Origin: Bacillota bacterium
Lineage (GTDB): Bacteria; Bacillota; Clostridia; Saccharofermentanales; DTU023
Assembly: GCA_023388605.1 (NCBI GenBank)
Contig: JAEWFX010000029.1
Coordinates: 1-19,509 of the forward strand
Length of the DNA: 19,509 bases
Reading direction: 5' to 3'
Below, piece by piece: positions 7,154 through 15,700 of this stretch. The number at the start of each line of letters is the position of its first letter. The first letter of the stretch is position 1. Under the pieces are notes generated by a model, which was not told the DNA's origin, searched no databases, and saw only the letters and a list, made by a program, of their open reading frames with translations. A program made the position numbers and the translations under genes.

Positions 7154-8047
7154 ATGAACGACAAACAAAAGCAAATTATGGGTCAAGCCAATGGTTTCAT
7201 CGCAGCTCTCGATCAGAGTGGTGGTAGCACACCTAAGGCTCTTAAACAATACGGTATCAACGAAGATCGTTACAGCAACGAAGATGAGATGTTCACGCTC
7301 GTCCACCAGATGCGTACTCGTATCATCAAGAGCAAATCTTTTGATAGCTCCAAAATCATCGGTGCCATCCTCTTCGAACAAACCATGGACCGTGAGATCG
7401 ATGGTTTGAAGACTGGTGATTTCCTCTGGGAAAAGAAAGGCATTGTCCCCTTCATCAAAGTCGACAAAGGTTTAGCTGAGGAGCAAAACAATGTTCAACT
7501 GATGAAGCCCATGCCCGAACTCGATGATCTGCTCAAACGTTCAGTCGAGCGTCACATGTTTGGAACCAAGATGCGTTCAGTTATCCATGAGTATAACGAA
7601 GAAGGCATCAAGGCCGTCATCGCTCAACAATTCGAAATCGCCAAAAAGATCGCCAGCTATGGCCTCGTACCCATCGTCGAGCCCGAAGTGAGCATCAAGA
7701 GCAGCACAAAAGAGAAGTGCGAAGATTTCATGCTCGAGTGCATCAAAGAAGAGATGAAGAGCTGGCCCAAGGGCAAGCCTGTCATGTTCAAAGTGACCAT
7801 TCCTAGCAAAGCTGGTCTGTACAGTGAGCTGATGGAGATGGAAGATGTCTTACGTGTAGTCGCTCTATCAGGTGGTTACAGTCGCGAAGATGCTAACTCA
7901 TTGCTGAAGAAAAATCCTGGTTTAATCGCCAGCTTCTCACGTGCTTTGGCTGAAGGTCTCTATGACAGCATGAGCGACGAAGAGTTCGACAGCACCATGG
8001 GTAAGACTGTCGAGACCATCTACGACGCCTCAACTAACAAAGAATAA
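7154..8047 (+). CDS. fda: Fructose-bisphosphate aldolase class I (Fda type)
   Basis: Schiff-base aldolase that cleaves fructose 1,6-bisphosphate to dihydroxyacetone phosphate and glyceraldehyde 3-phosphate in glycolysis, and does the reverse in gluconeogenesis. No metal ion is needed. At 297 residues it matches staphylococcal Fda. The N-terminal ALDQSGGSTPKAL holds the conserved phosphate/catalytic Asp segment, and GAILFEQTMDREIDG follows at about residue 75. LVPIVEPEVSI supplies the catalytic Glu, and PVMFKVTIPSKAGLY holds the Schiff-base lysine (Lys213). ALSGGYSREDAN near residue 240 is the C-terminal phosphate-binding loop. The gene has AAAGGAA seven bases before the ATG, a perfect -10 upstream, and its own terminator, so it is probably an independent, highly expressed unit. 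Confidence 0.94.
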   Translation: MNDKQKQIMGQANGFIAALDQSGGSTPKALKQYGINEDRYSNEDEMFTLVHQMRTRIIKSKSFDSSKIIGAILFEQTMDREIDGLKTGDFLWEKKGIVPFIKVDKGLAEEQNNVQLMKPMPELDDLLKRSVERHMFGTKMRSVIHEYNEEGIKAVIAQQFEIAKKIASYGLVPIVEPEVSIKSSTKEKCEDFMLECIKEEMKSWPKGKPVMFKVTIPSKAGLYSELMEMEDVLRVVALSGGYSREDANSLLKKNPGLIASFSRALAEGLYDSMSDEEFDSTMGKTVETIYDASTNKE

Positions 8048-8067
8048 GTTGCTGAAGCTTAGAAATT

Positions 8068-8104
8068 AAGACTGTCCTCAGGGGCAGTCTTTTTCTTTTT
8101 ATTT
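8068..8104 (+). terminator. Rho-independent terminator after fda
   Basis: A 10-bp stem, AAGACTGTCC (8068-8077) with GGGCAGTCTT (8083-8092), contains one T-G wobble, a 4-nt loop and a following run of about 12 mostly T residues. It lies 21 bp after the fda stop. Confidence 0.92.
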
Positions 8105-8140
8105 TGATGATGATTTTAACGGAGAAGCTCATCTACTGTG

Positions 8141-8149
8141 TGATATAAT
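8141..8149 (+). promoter_or_regulatory. Extended -10 promoter for the two-component operon
   Basis: TGATATAAT is a perfect TGn-TATAAT extended -10. No -35-like hexamer lies 16-18 bp upstream. The predicted transcript begins near 8156, giving a very short leader before the GGGAGGTG ribosome site (8159-8166) and the TTG start at 8174. Confidence 0.6.
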
Positions 8150-8173
8150 CAACTGTACGGGAGGTGTCAGCCT

Positions 8174-8887
8174 TTGAACAACGGAAAAATCCTGATCGTC
8201 GATGATGAAGCTAATATCATCCACATTTTGACAGAGAATTTAGAGCGTGAAGGCTACGAGGTAATCAGCGCGGAAGATGGGGAAGCTGGTCTAGAGCTAG
8301 CTCTCAAAGAGAATCCCGACCTCGTCATTCTCGACTGCATGTTGCCTAAGTTGGATGGTTTCGATGTCTGTCGTAATATCCGTCTCAAAGATCAGAGTGT
8401 CCCGATTATGATGCTCACAGCCAAGATCAGTGAAATAGACAAAGTTCTGGGTCTGGAGCTGGGAGCAGATGATTATATCACCAAGCCTTTTGGTATCCGT
8501 GAGTTGACTGCCCGTGTCAAAGCGTTGTTACGTCGTTCCAATATCAAGACCAGTCAAGATAGTGAAGATTCCGGTATGCCCGTCCGCATCACCATCGGTG
8601 ATCTGGAAATTGACCGAGAAGCCTATCAAGTACGTCTGGCTGGCGAACCCGTCAATCTCACTGTGCGAGAGTTTGAATTAGTGAGTTTTTTAGCTCACAA
8701 TGCTGGTCAGGTTTTTACCCGCGAAGTGTTGCTGGAAAAGGTTTGGGGTTTTGAGTATTTCGGCGATGTCCGCACCGTAGATGTCACGATCAGACGTACG
8801 CGTGAAAAACTAGAGCCAAACCAAGAGAATTACCGTTATATCCTGACCAAACGCGGTGTCGGTTATTATTTCAATCGTGAGCTATAA
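8174..8887 (+). CDS. Two-component response regulator, OmpR/PhoB family
   Basis: DNA-binding transcription regulator of 237 residues. The receiver domain (1-122) has the acidic pocket Asp10-Asp11, the phospho-acceptor Asp54 in VILDCMLPKLDG, the switch residue Thr82, and Lys104 in ITKPF. A short linker leads to the PhoB-type winged helix (about 140-237) with NLTVREFELVSFLAHNAGQV, the recognition-helix segment DVRTVDVTIRRTREKL, and the closing wing KRGVGYYF. The start is a TTG preceded by GGGAGGTG at a 7-nt distance, which fits the family N-terminus (KILIVDDE). It is cotranscribed with the kinase, whose GTG follows the TAA stop with no gap. The layout resembles PhoP/PhoR or WalR-like systems, but the target genes cannot be read from the sequence. 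The neighbour murA makes an envelope link conceivable. Confidence 0.93.
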   Translation: MNNGKILIVDDEANIIHILTENLEREGYEVISAEDGEAGLELALKENPDLVILDCMLPKLDGFDVCRNIRLKDQSVPIMMLTAKISEIDKVLGLELGADDYITKPFGIRELTARVKALLRRSNIKTSQDSEDSGMPVRITIGDLEIDREAYQVRLAGEPVNLTVREFELVSFLAHNAGQVFTREVLLEKVWGFEYFGDVRTVDVTIRRTREKLEPNQENYRYILTKRGVGYYFNREL

Positions 8888-10228
8888 GTGAGTATCTTCA
8901 AGGTAATCTTACTGATAATTTTGGTCGGTATGTTGAGCTCTGGCTCAACATATCTTTTTTGTTTATTGCAGAGGAAAAAATCTCAGCAGCGTCAACTGCA
9001 AGCATTGCAGATGCAAGTAGCAGAACAACGAGAAGGACGTCTGCAGACTGCGACAGTTCTAGAAGTTTTAGAATACGGTCTCATCGCTTACGGTGCTGAT
9101 GGAAATTTAGTATCAGCGAATAAAGCTGCCCATCGATTGCTCGGTGATGTCCCTGAACAATTTAATGATTTTATGGACAAATACGGTGATAACGGACATA
9201 TCCGTTCTTCCTTGCTCTTAGGTAGCCGTTTAGCCGAGACAAAGTTTGAGTGCGATGGTAAAGATTATTTCTTGCGTGTGCGTGAGCAAAATCTACAGGG
9301 ACAACGTAAACCAGGACATGTCATCCTTGTTCAAGATATCAGCGCCAGCGAGCAGGAAGAACGTCAGCGCCGTCAATTTGTCGCCAATGTTTCGCATGAA
9401 TTGAAAACACCTCTGACCATCATCAAATCATATGCTGAATCCTTGGTCGAATGGGGTGTCGCTGAGAAAGAACGCGATATAATCCGCCGAGATGTCAAGC
9501 AAATATACGATGACAGCGTGCGTATGGAGAGCTTGATCGATGACCTCCTGTTATTATCGCGTATCGATGCCCAGGCATTGGGAGCACGTACTGAACGTAT
9601 GGATCTAGGCGTGCTGGTCAAGTCTGTAGTGCAGCGAATGCAGACGCAAGCCGAGGACAAAGGTCAATCTCTGATCTGCCACCTAGTCAATCAATGTTTA
9701 CAGGTATATATCGATAGGCAGAGTATGGAACGAGTTCTGATGAACTTGATCTCCAACGCCATCAAGTACACACCGGAAAACGGTGAGATACATGTGTATG
9801 CAGGATCTTTGATCGACGATGTCTACATCAAGGTGCGTGACAATGGCATAGGAATTCCTGAGACAGAGTTGGAGCGGATCTTCGATCGTTTCTACCGTGT
9901 AGATAATACGGGTTCACGTCTCTACGGCGGCACAGGTCTGGGGCTCTCCATCGTCAAAGAATTAGTCAATCTGCACGGAGGCGAGATCTCAGTGCGCAGT
10001 CGAGAACAACAGATGAGTGAATTCACCATCATTTTACCCAGCCACAAAAAGTCGCTGCGTGACCTTTTGTTGAGCACCGCTGGTGGTCAAGAAGTGTCCA
10101 GTATTATCCGACCAGTGGTGGCAGCAGATCTGGAGTCAATTGCACAGGGTCTGAATATTGTGGCAAAATGGGATAGCCTCCAGGGAGCAGAGCAAGCTAC
10201 TCTGTTAGAGGCGATAGAACAAGCTTGA
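8888..10228 (+). CDS. Sensor histidine kinase (single TM, PAS-like, HisKA-HATPase)
   Basis: Membrane-bound partner kinase, 446 residues, starting at GTG directly after the regulator stop and so probably translationally coupled. One N-terminal membrane segment (about 4-26) is followed at once by a basic, glutamine-rich, probably coiled-coil stretch (28-55). There is no extracellular sensor loop and no HAMP domain. A PAS-like region spans about 56-155 (EVLEYGLIAYGADGNLVSAN through HVILVQDIS). The dimerisation box FVANVSHELKTPLT places the phospho-acceptor at His170. The ATP-binding domain shows the N box NLISNAIKYTPENG, G1 DNGIGIP, the F box IFDRFYRVD and G2 GGTGLGLSIVKELVNLHGG. After the usual end (FTIILPS, residue 385), a 61-residue tail of unknown role remains. 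The architecture is like WalK/PhoR proteins that sense without a large outer domain. Confidence 0.93.
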   Translation: MSIFKVILLIILVGMLSSGSTYLFCLLQRKKSQQRQLQALQMQVAEQREGRLQTATVLEVLEYGLIAYGADGNLVSANKAAHRLLGDVPEQFNDFMDKYGDNGHIRSSLLLGSRLAETKFECDGKDYFLRVREQNLQGQRKPGHVILVQDISASEQEERQRRQFVANVSHELKTPLTIIKSYAESLVEWGVAEKERDIIRRDVKQIYDDSVRMESLIDDLLLLSRIDAQALGARTERMDLGVLVKSVVQRMQTQAEDKGQSLICHLVNQCLQVYIDRQSMERVLMNLISNAIKYTPENGEIHVYAGSLIDDVYIKVRDNGIGIPETELERIFDRFYRVDNTGSRLYGGTGLGLSIVKELVNLHGGEISVRSREQQMSEFTIILPSHKKSLRDLLLSTAGGQEVSSIIRPVVAADLESIAQGLNIVAKWDSLQGAEQATLLEAIEQA

Positions 10229-10232
10229 TACT

Positions 10233-10258
10233 ACCCGTCCTCTCAGGGTCGGGTTTTT
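10233..10258 (+). terminator. Hairpin terminator after the two-component pair
   Basis: The stem ACCCG-T-CC (10233-10240) pairs with GG-T-CGGGT (10247-10254) with one T-T mismatch. It is followed by a five-T run (10254-10258). It starts four bases after the kinase stop and separates the regulator/kinase operon from murA. The single mismatch and short T run suggest incomplete termination, so some read-through into murA is plausible. Confidence 0.75.
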
Positions 10259-10285
10259 ATAATGTTAACTTTTGTTGAGGGATAG

Positions 10286-11593
10286 ATGTCAGTTTATCGA
10301 GTAGTAGGCGGCAACAGATTGACCGGTGATGTGATGATCAGCGGGTCTAAGAATGCTGCCCTAGGAATATTAGCTGCAGCAGTGATGGTCGATGGTGTCA
10401 GCACGATTGAGAATTTACCGCGCGTTAAGGACGTACGTATTCTATTAGAGATAATCGAAGATTTAGGAGCACAGGTGGAATGGCTGAGTGAAAACACAGT
10501 CAGAATCAATCCGCAGACCATCAACACCTGGGAAGCAGTCGGCTCTAAGGTGCGTAAAATCAGAGGTTCCTACTACTTGCTCGGCGCCTTTCTCGCTAAG
10601 TGCGGCAAGGTCAAACTAGACATGCCGGGTGGTTGTAATTTCGGCTCGCGTCCCATCGATTTTCACCTCAAGGGCTTCGCTGCCATGGGTGCCAATATGC
10701 TGGAGCAAGTTGACGGTTTGATTTACCTAGATGCACCGCATCTGCATGGTGCCGGTATCTTCCTCGACCAAGTCAGTGTAGGTGCTACTATCAATATCAT
10801 GTTGGCAGCAGCTAAAGCAGACGGCATCACTGTCATAGACAACGCCGCCAAAGAACCTCACATTGTCGATGTGGCTAACTTCCTGAACACTATGGGTGCA
10901 GATGTTCGTGGTGCTGGTACAGATGTCATCAAGATCACAGGTAAACCCTTTTTGCCAGCAGATGCTACCTATACCATCATCCCCGATCAGATCGAAGCCG
11001 GCACCTACATGATGTTAGCTGCACTAAATCATGGAGATATCACTGTCCACAATGTCATCCCTAAGCATATGGAGCCGTTATCGGCAAAATTGTCAGAGAT
11101 GGGAGCACTGGTCAGTGAGCAGCCCGAGGCGATTCGTGTCAGCATGAAACCGGAGGATCATCTCCTGCCCACCAGTTTTCGCACCATGCCCTATCCTGGT
11201 TTTCCTACTGATCTACAGCCACAAGCGACGGCTCTGCTCTGTGGTGCTGAAGGTACGGGTCGTGTGATCGAAAATGTCTGGGAAAATCGTTTCCAATACA
11301 TCGATGACCTCAAACGAATGGGAGCAAATATTTTTACATCTGGTAAATTGGCAGTCATTCAAGGTGGAACAAAGTTGACAGGTGGACATGTACGCGCTCG
11401 TGATCTGCGTGCGGGAGCAGCCCTAGTGATGGCCGGTCTGTGTGCTCAAGGAACTACCATCGTCAACAACGCCTATGCAATTGAACGAGGCTACGAAGAT
11501 TTTGTCGAAAAAATCCGTTCGATTGGCGGTGATATCACCAAGGAAGAATCAGCGACTGAGTCTCAAGGTGTAAATTTCATGCTCGGAGAGTAG
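10286..11593 (+). CDS. murA: UDP-N-acetylglucosamine 1-carboxyvinyltransferase MurA
   Basis: First committed enzyme of peptidoglycan synthesis: it transfers enolpyruvate from phosphoenolpyruvate to UDP-GlcNAc in the cytoplasm. The 435 residues are the normal EPT-family length, built from two inside-out alpha/beta domains. Recognisable parts are GDVMISGSKNAALGI (the PEP/UDP-GlcNAc-binding Lys-Asn pair at about 22-23) and the active-site loop MPGGCNFGSRPIDFHLKG with Cys117. This Cys is the residue fosfomycin alkylates, so sensitivity is expected at this enzyme. Further parts are IPDQIEAGTYMM (catalytic Asp region) and PYPGFPTDLQPQ. The ATG follows GAGGGA at 10277-10282. Firmicutes often carry two copies (MurA/MurZ) and I cannot say which this is. 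It opens a cluster with rlmH, pth, mfd and malQ. Confidence 0.96.
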   Translation: MSVYRVVGGNRLTGDVMISGSKNAALGILAAAVMVDGVSTIENLPRVKDVRILLEIIEDLGAQVEWLSENTVRINPQTINTWEAVGSKVRKIRGSYYLLGAFLAKCGKVKLDMPGGCNFGSRPIDFHLKGFAAMGANMLEQVDGLIYLDAPHLHGAGIFLDQVSVGATINIMLAAAKADGITVIDNAAKEPHIVDVANFLNTMGADVRGAGTDVIKITGKPFLPADATYTIIPDQIEAGTYMMLAALNHGDITVHNVIPKHMEPLSAKLSEMGALVSEQPEAIRVSMKPEDHLLPTSFRTMPYPGFPTDLQPQATALLCGAEGTGRVIENVWENRFQYIDDLKRMGANIFTSGKLAVIQGGTKLTGGHVRARDLRAGAALVMAGLCAQGTTIVNNAYAIERGYEDFVEKIRSIGGDITKEESATESQGVNFMLGE

Positions 11594-11597
11594 ATTG

Positions 11598-11620
11598 CTA
11601 GCGACAGACTCGCTAGTTTT
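11598..11620 (+). terminator. Weak hairpin between murA and rlmH
   Basis: A perfect 7-bp stem, CTAGCGA (11598-11604) with TCGCTAG (11610-11616), has a 5-nt loop and is followed by only four T residues. It lies in the 33-bp gap just before the rlmH start. It could act as an attenuating terminator, an mRNA stabiliser for murA, or a structure tuning rlmH translation. Confidence 0.5.
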
Positions 11621-11626
11621 AATGTT

Positions 11627-12091
11627 ATGAAAATTAGGCTTGTAGCTGTCGGTAAAATAAGTGAATCTTGGCTGAAGCAAGGAGTTGCAGAGTATAGTCA
11701 GCGTCTCAGTAAGTACTGTAAGTTAGAGATCATAGAAGTAGCAGATCAACCAGATCACATACCTATGGCTCAGCGTCTCAGCAAGGAAGCGAAAGCTATC
11801 GAATCAGTGCTCTCGGGCAGAGGTAAAGTGGTCTTATTGGATCTGCACGGTGTGCAGAGAAGTTCTGAACAGTTCGCAGCTGAATTTGCTCGCTGGCAGG
11901 TACAGGGGACTAGTGAGATAACTTTTGTGATAGCTGGCAGTTCTGGTTTTGATCCGGATTTTTGTGCAAGACAGCGAGAACGCTGGTGTCTGTCTGAACT
12001 GACTTTTACGCACCAAATGACACGTCTCTTATTGCTCGAACAATTGTACCGTGCTTTCAAAATCAACAATAACGAGAAATACCATAAGTAA
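11627..12091 (+). CDS. rlmH: 23S rRNA (pseudouridine-1915-N3)-methyltransferase RlmH
   Basis: SPOUT-family SAM-dependent enzyme that methylates pseudouridine 1915 in helix 69 of 23S rRNA on assembled 70S ribosomes. The 154 residues match the usual 155-160. MKIRLVAVGKISESWLKQGV is the standard N-terminus. VVLLDLHGVQRSSEQFA and ITFVIAGSSGFDP form the SAM pocket. The C-terminal knot, FTHQMTRLLLLEQLYRAFKI followed by EKYHK, ends exactly at the conserved YHK. No Shine-Dalgarno is visible before the ATG; a hairpin occupies that space, so initiation may be inefficient. The pth ATG begins one base after its TAA, so downstream translation is probably coupled. Confidence 0.95.
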   Translation: MKIRLVAVGKISESWLKQGVAEYSQRLSKYCKLEIIEVADQPDHIPMAQRLSKEAKAIESVLSGRGKVVLLDLHGVQRSSEQFAAEFARWQVQGTSEITFVIAGSSGFDPDFCARQRERWCLSELTFTHQMTRLLLLEQLYRAFKINNNEKYHK

Positions 12092-12092
12092 T

Positions 12093-12716
12093 ATGAAACG
12101 CAAAATTATTGTAGGTCTAGGGAATCCAGGTTTGAAATATCAAAAGACTTGGCACAATCTCGGCTTCATGGCGCTGGAGGTTTTGGCACAGCGTCACTCC
12201 GTAAAGATCGATCGCTTGAAATTTAAGGGAGAGCTGGGAGAGTTGACTCTGGGTGATTATAGAGTTACTTTGTTGCGTCCACAGACCTTTATGAATAACA
12301 GTGGCGAGAGTGTGCAGAGTATTTTGCATTACTATCAATTGACGCCACAAGATATCATTGTTGTCTATGATGATATCGACCTCAAGCTGGGTGATATACG
12401 CTTGCGTGAGCGCGGTAGAGCAGGATCTCATCGTGGCATGCAGTCGATAGTTCAACATTTACACAGTGAAGATTTCCCACGTCTACGTCTGGGTTTTGGC
12501 CCTCAGGATCGCACGCAGGACATCGTCGATGTGGTTTTATCAGAAGTACCCAAAGCACAGCAAAAACTGACTTTTCAGATGTTAGAACGCAGTTGTGAAG
12601 CTCTGGAGACTGCTTGTCGTGAGGGTATAGCCGCAGCGATGTGTCGTTTCAATAGACCGCAAGCTAATAAAGAAGATGAGTCGCCATCAACCAGTGTCGA
12701 CAGGACACAATCATGA
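12093..12716 (+). CDS. pth: Peptidyl-tRNA hydrolase Pth
   Basis: Releases tRNA from peptidyl-tRNAs that drop off ribosomes, an essential cytoplasmic recycling step. The ATG at 12093 gives 207 residues with the standard start KIIVGLGNPGLKY. Key residues visible are Asn11, the catalytic His21 in KTWHNLGF, Asn in TFMNNSGESV, and Asp93 in VVYDDIDL. The segment equivalent to E. coli 'GGHNGLKDI' reads AGSHRGMQSI, so the position of E. coli Asn114, which binds substrate, is Arg114 here. The C-terminus has an extra acidic/serine-rich tail of about 20 residues (KEDESPSTS). A longer frame reaching back to 12051 lies inside rlmH and is not the real start. Its stop overlaps the mfd start as ATGA, so the two are translationally coupled. 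Adjacent pth and mfd is a common Firmicutes order. Confidence 0.95.
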   Translation: MKRKIIVGLGNPGLKYQKTWHNLGFMALEVLAQRHSVKIDRLKFKGELGELTLGDYRVTLLRPQTFMNNSGESVQSILHYYQLTPQDIIVVYDDIDLKLGDIRLRERGRAGSHRGMQSIVQHLHSEDFPRLRLGFGPQDRTQDIVDVVLSEVPKAQQKLTFQMLERSCEALETACREGIAAAMCRFNRPQANKEDESPSTSVDRTQS

Positions 12717-15700
12717 TAGAGGGACTAAAACACGGACGTTATAACCTGGTCGGTCTCAATGACAGTGCTAAAGCCTGGTTGATAGGAGATCTAGCTGAGC
12801 GTGCCATGGTGGTGGTCGCCGACGAATTCATCGCCAACACATTGCTGGATAATTGGCAGGCTCTCTCAGATCGTCCTTGTGCTTCGTTGCGTCCACGCAA
12901 TTATAATTTCAGCGATAGTTTGGCGAGCAGCCATGATCTAGAATTACAACGTGCCGCTGCACTGGGAGCTTGGTTGCGCGGTGACTTAGCCTGCTTGATC
13001 GTGCCCGTGCAATGCTTGAGCGATCGCTTCCCTGATCCCAGCAGTTTAGAACGACATATTGAAGTCAAATTATCCCACGTGATAGATCCGCAAGAATTGC
13101 TTAGACAATTGACTCAGGCTCGTTATCGCCCCGTCAGAATGATTGAGGCAGCAGGTCAATTTGCTCATCGTGGCGACGTCATCGATGTCGGCTTTATCGC
13201 AGAAGGTGAAGTAAGAGCACTACGTATATCTTTTTTTGACAACGAGATCGATGATTTACGCTATTTTTCCATCGACAGTCAACGTTCGATTGAGTCAGTC
13301 ACAAGCTGTGTTATACCGCTGGCAGGTGAGTTTGTTCTGGATGATAGAGAGTTCAGCGAACTATCAGAGTGTGTAGAGATGCAGGCGACGAAAGTTGCCG
13401 AACAGATCATAGCGGAGGGAGGCAATCTAGCCGCAGCTGAAAACTACCGTAAGCTATGTCTGCGCGATGCTAGATTGTTGCGCGATCACAATTACGAAGC
13501 TCTGAAGCGTTGGTTGGCTCAGAGCGAGCAATTCTCTTCTTCCATCTTAGATTTTTTGGGTGACGCCAAATTATTTTTAGATGAACCAGCTAAGTTGCGT
13601 TATCGAGCTGACCAAGCACAGGCAGATCGATCTCAACAATTTAAATATGCACTGGAAAAACAGCAAGTAACACCGGCTTTTCAGGATACTTACCTAGTAT
13701 TTGCAGATATTTTCCGCGATCTGCACAGCCGAGCCAACGTTGCTTTGAGTGAGCTAGGTGAAAGCGGCAATGGCATCACGGGCGCGAGCAAAAAACTGTT
13801 TGCTGTACAAGCCAGCGATCGCTATCGCCAACGTGAATTGTCCTTGTATGCAGATATACAAAAATTCCAAAATACTGGTCTAGAGGTCAAATTATTTGCT
13901 GGCAACAAAGCTCGCCAAGAGCGTCTGATCGGATTGTTGCAGGCAGAGAATATCACAGTCGATGTCTCTGCTGCTAACCTACGTCACGGTTTTATCTGGC
14001 AAGAAGCTGGGATAGCGTACATCGGTAGCGAAGATATTTTCGGTTCACAACAACGCAGTAGACGTCTGCATCAGCGCGGTACTAGCATTGAATTGTTCAG
14101 CGACCTCAAGCGCGGTGAATATGTAGTGCATGAACAGCACGGTGTCGGTATCTATGAAGGATTGGCTACCTTAGAAACTGGTGGTCTACAAAAGGATTAT
14201 CTCAGCATCGCCTATGCTGGCGATGACCGTCTCTATATTCCGGTTGAGAATTTAGCTCAGATCACTAAGTATATAGCTCCTGATGGCAAAAAACCGAAGA
14301 TAACGAAGATCGGCAGCAGCGAATGGAGTAAGGCCAAACAACGTGCTCAAACTTCAATACGTAAATTAGCGGTAGACTTACAGGCTCTCTACGCTGAACG
14401 CCGTCGACATAACGGTTTCAAATTTGGAGCAGATACTGCTTGGCAGACTGAGTTCGAGACTTCGTTCCCCTACGAACCTACGCCTGATCAGGAAAGAGCA
14501 ATAGTTGAGATCAAGCAGGATATGGAGTCAGATAAAGTGATGGATCGTCTGCTCTGCGGCGATGTCGGTTTCGGAAAGACAGAGATCGCTTTTAGAGCGA
14601 TGTTCAAGGCGGTGATGAGCGGTAAACAAGCTGCTATGCTCGCACCTACCACCGTGCTCAGCCGTCAACATTATGAGAATTTGCAGGAACGAATCGGCTC
14701 CTTCCCGATCCGTCTATGTCTGCTCAATCGATTTGTATCCGCCACTGAACGCAAGCGTCTGAGTACGGCCATCGCCAAAGGCGAGATCGATCTAGTCATC
14801 GGCACACATCAGTTGCTGGCGAAAAATATTCAGTTCAAAGACCTAGGACTCTTAGTGGTGGACGAAGAGCAACGTTTCGGTGTCAATCACAAAGAAAAAA
14901 TCAAGGAGCGTTATCCACAAGTCGATGTTTTGACGATGAGTGCCACCCCCATACCTCGCACTCTGCATATGTCTCTGACAGGTATACGCGATATCTCCAC
15001 ACTCAGTGCAGGACCAGACAATCGTCGACCGATACAGACTTATGTATTGCCCTATGAATCTGGCATCATCGATGAGGCTATCATCCGCGAGGCAGCACGC
15101 GGTGGACAGGTTTTCTATCTTTACAACGATACATATAAAATTGCTAGCAAGTGCAGAGAATTACAAGAACGTCTTCCCGGCGCACGTATCGTCTATGCTC
15201 ATGGCAAGATGAGTCGCACGGAACTCGATACTGTGATCGACAATTTCATCAAAAATTCTGCCGATGTATTGGTCTGTACCACCATCATCGAGTCGGGGAT
15301 AGATATGCCTAATGTCAATACCATAATTGTGGAAAACGCCGATAAGTTAGGACTTGCCCAACTATATCAGATTCGTGGTCGAGTGGGTCGTTCGGAACGT
15401 CAAGCTTATGCCTACATCACCTATGATGGAGAGAAAATACTTAACGAGGACGCTGCCAAACGTCTCTCCGCCATCCGTGATTACACAGAGCTAGGTTCCG
15501 GCTTCAAGATAGCCATGCGTGATCTGGAAGTACGTGGGGCGGGTAATCTTTTGGGTGCAGAGCAGCACGGTCACATGGAGAGCATCGGTTACGATCTGTA
15601 TTGTCGCATGTTGGAAGATGCAGTAGCGGAATTGACTGGCGAGACCAAGCCCGATCCTCTGCCTGAAACCAAATTAGAACTGAATATAGATGCTTTGATC

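Noticed and set aside
10258..10263. TATAAT hexamer in the T run of the kinase terminator, as a murA promoter
   Set aside because: It matches the -10 consensus, but the region 15-19 bp upstream is the GC-rich hairpin with no -35-like sequence and there is no TGn extension. TTGATA at 10225-10230 is 27 bp away, too far.
12051..12092. Longer pth start inside rlmH
   Set aside because: The extra 14 residues overlap the conserved rlmH C-terminus, and the family start is MKRKIIVGLGNPG at 12093.
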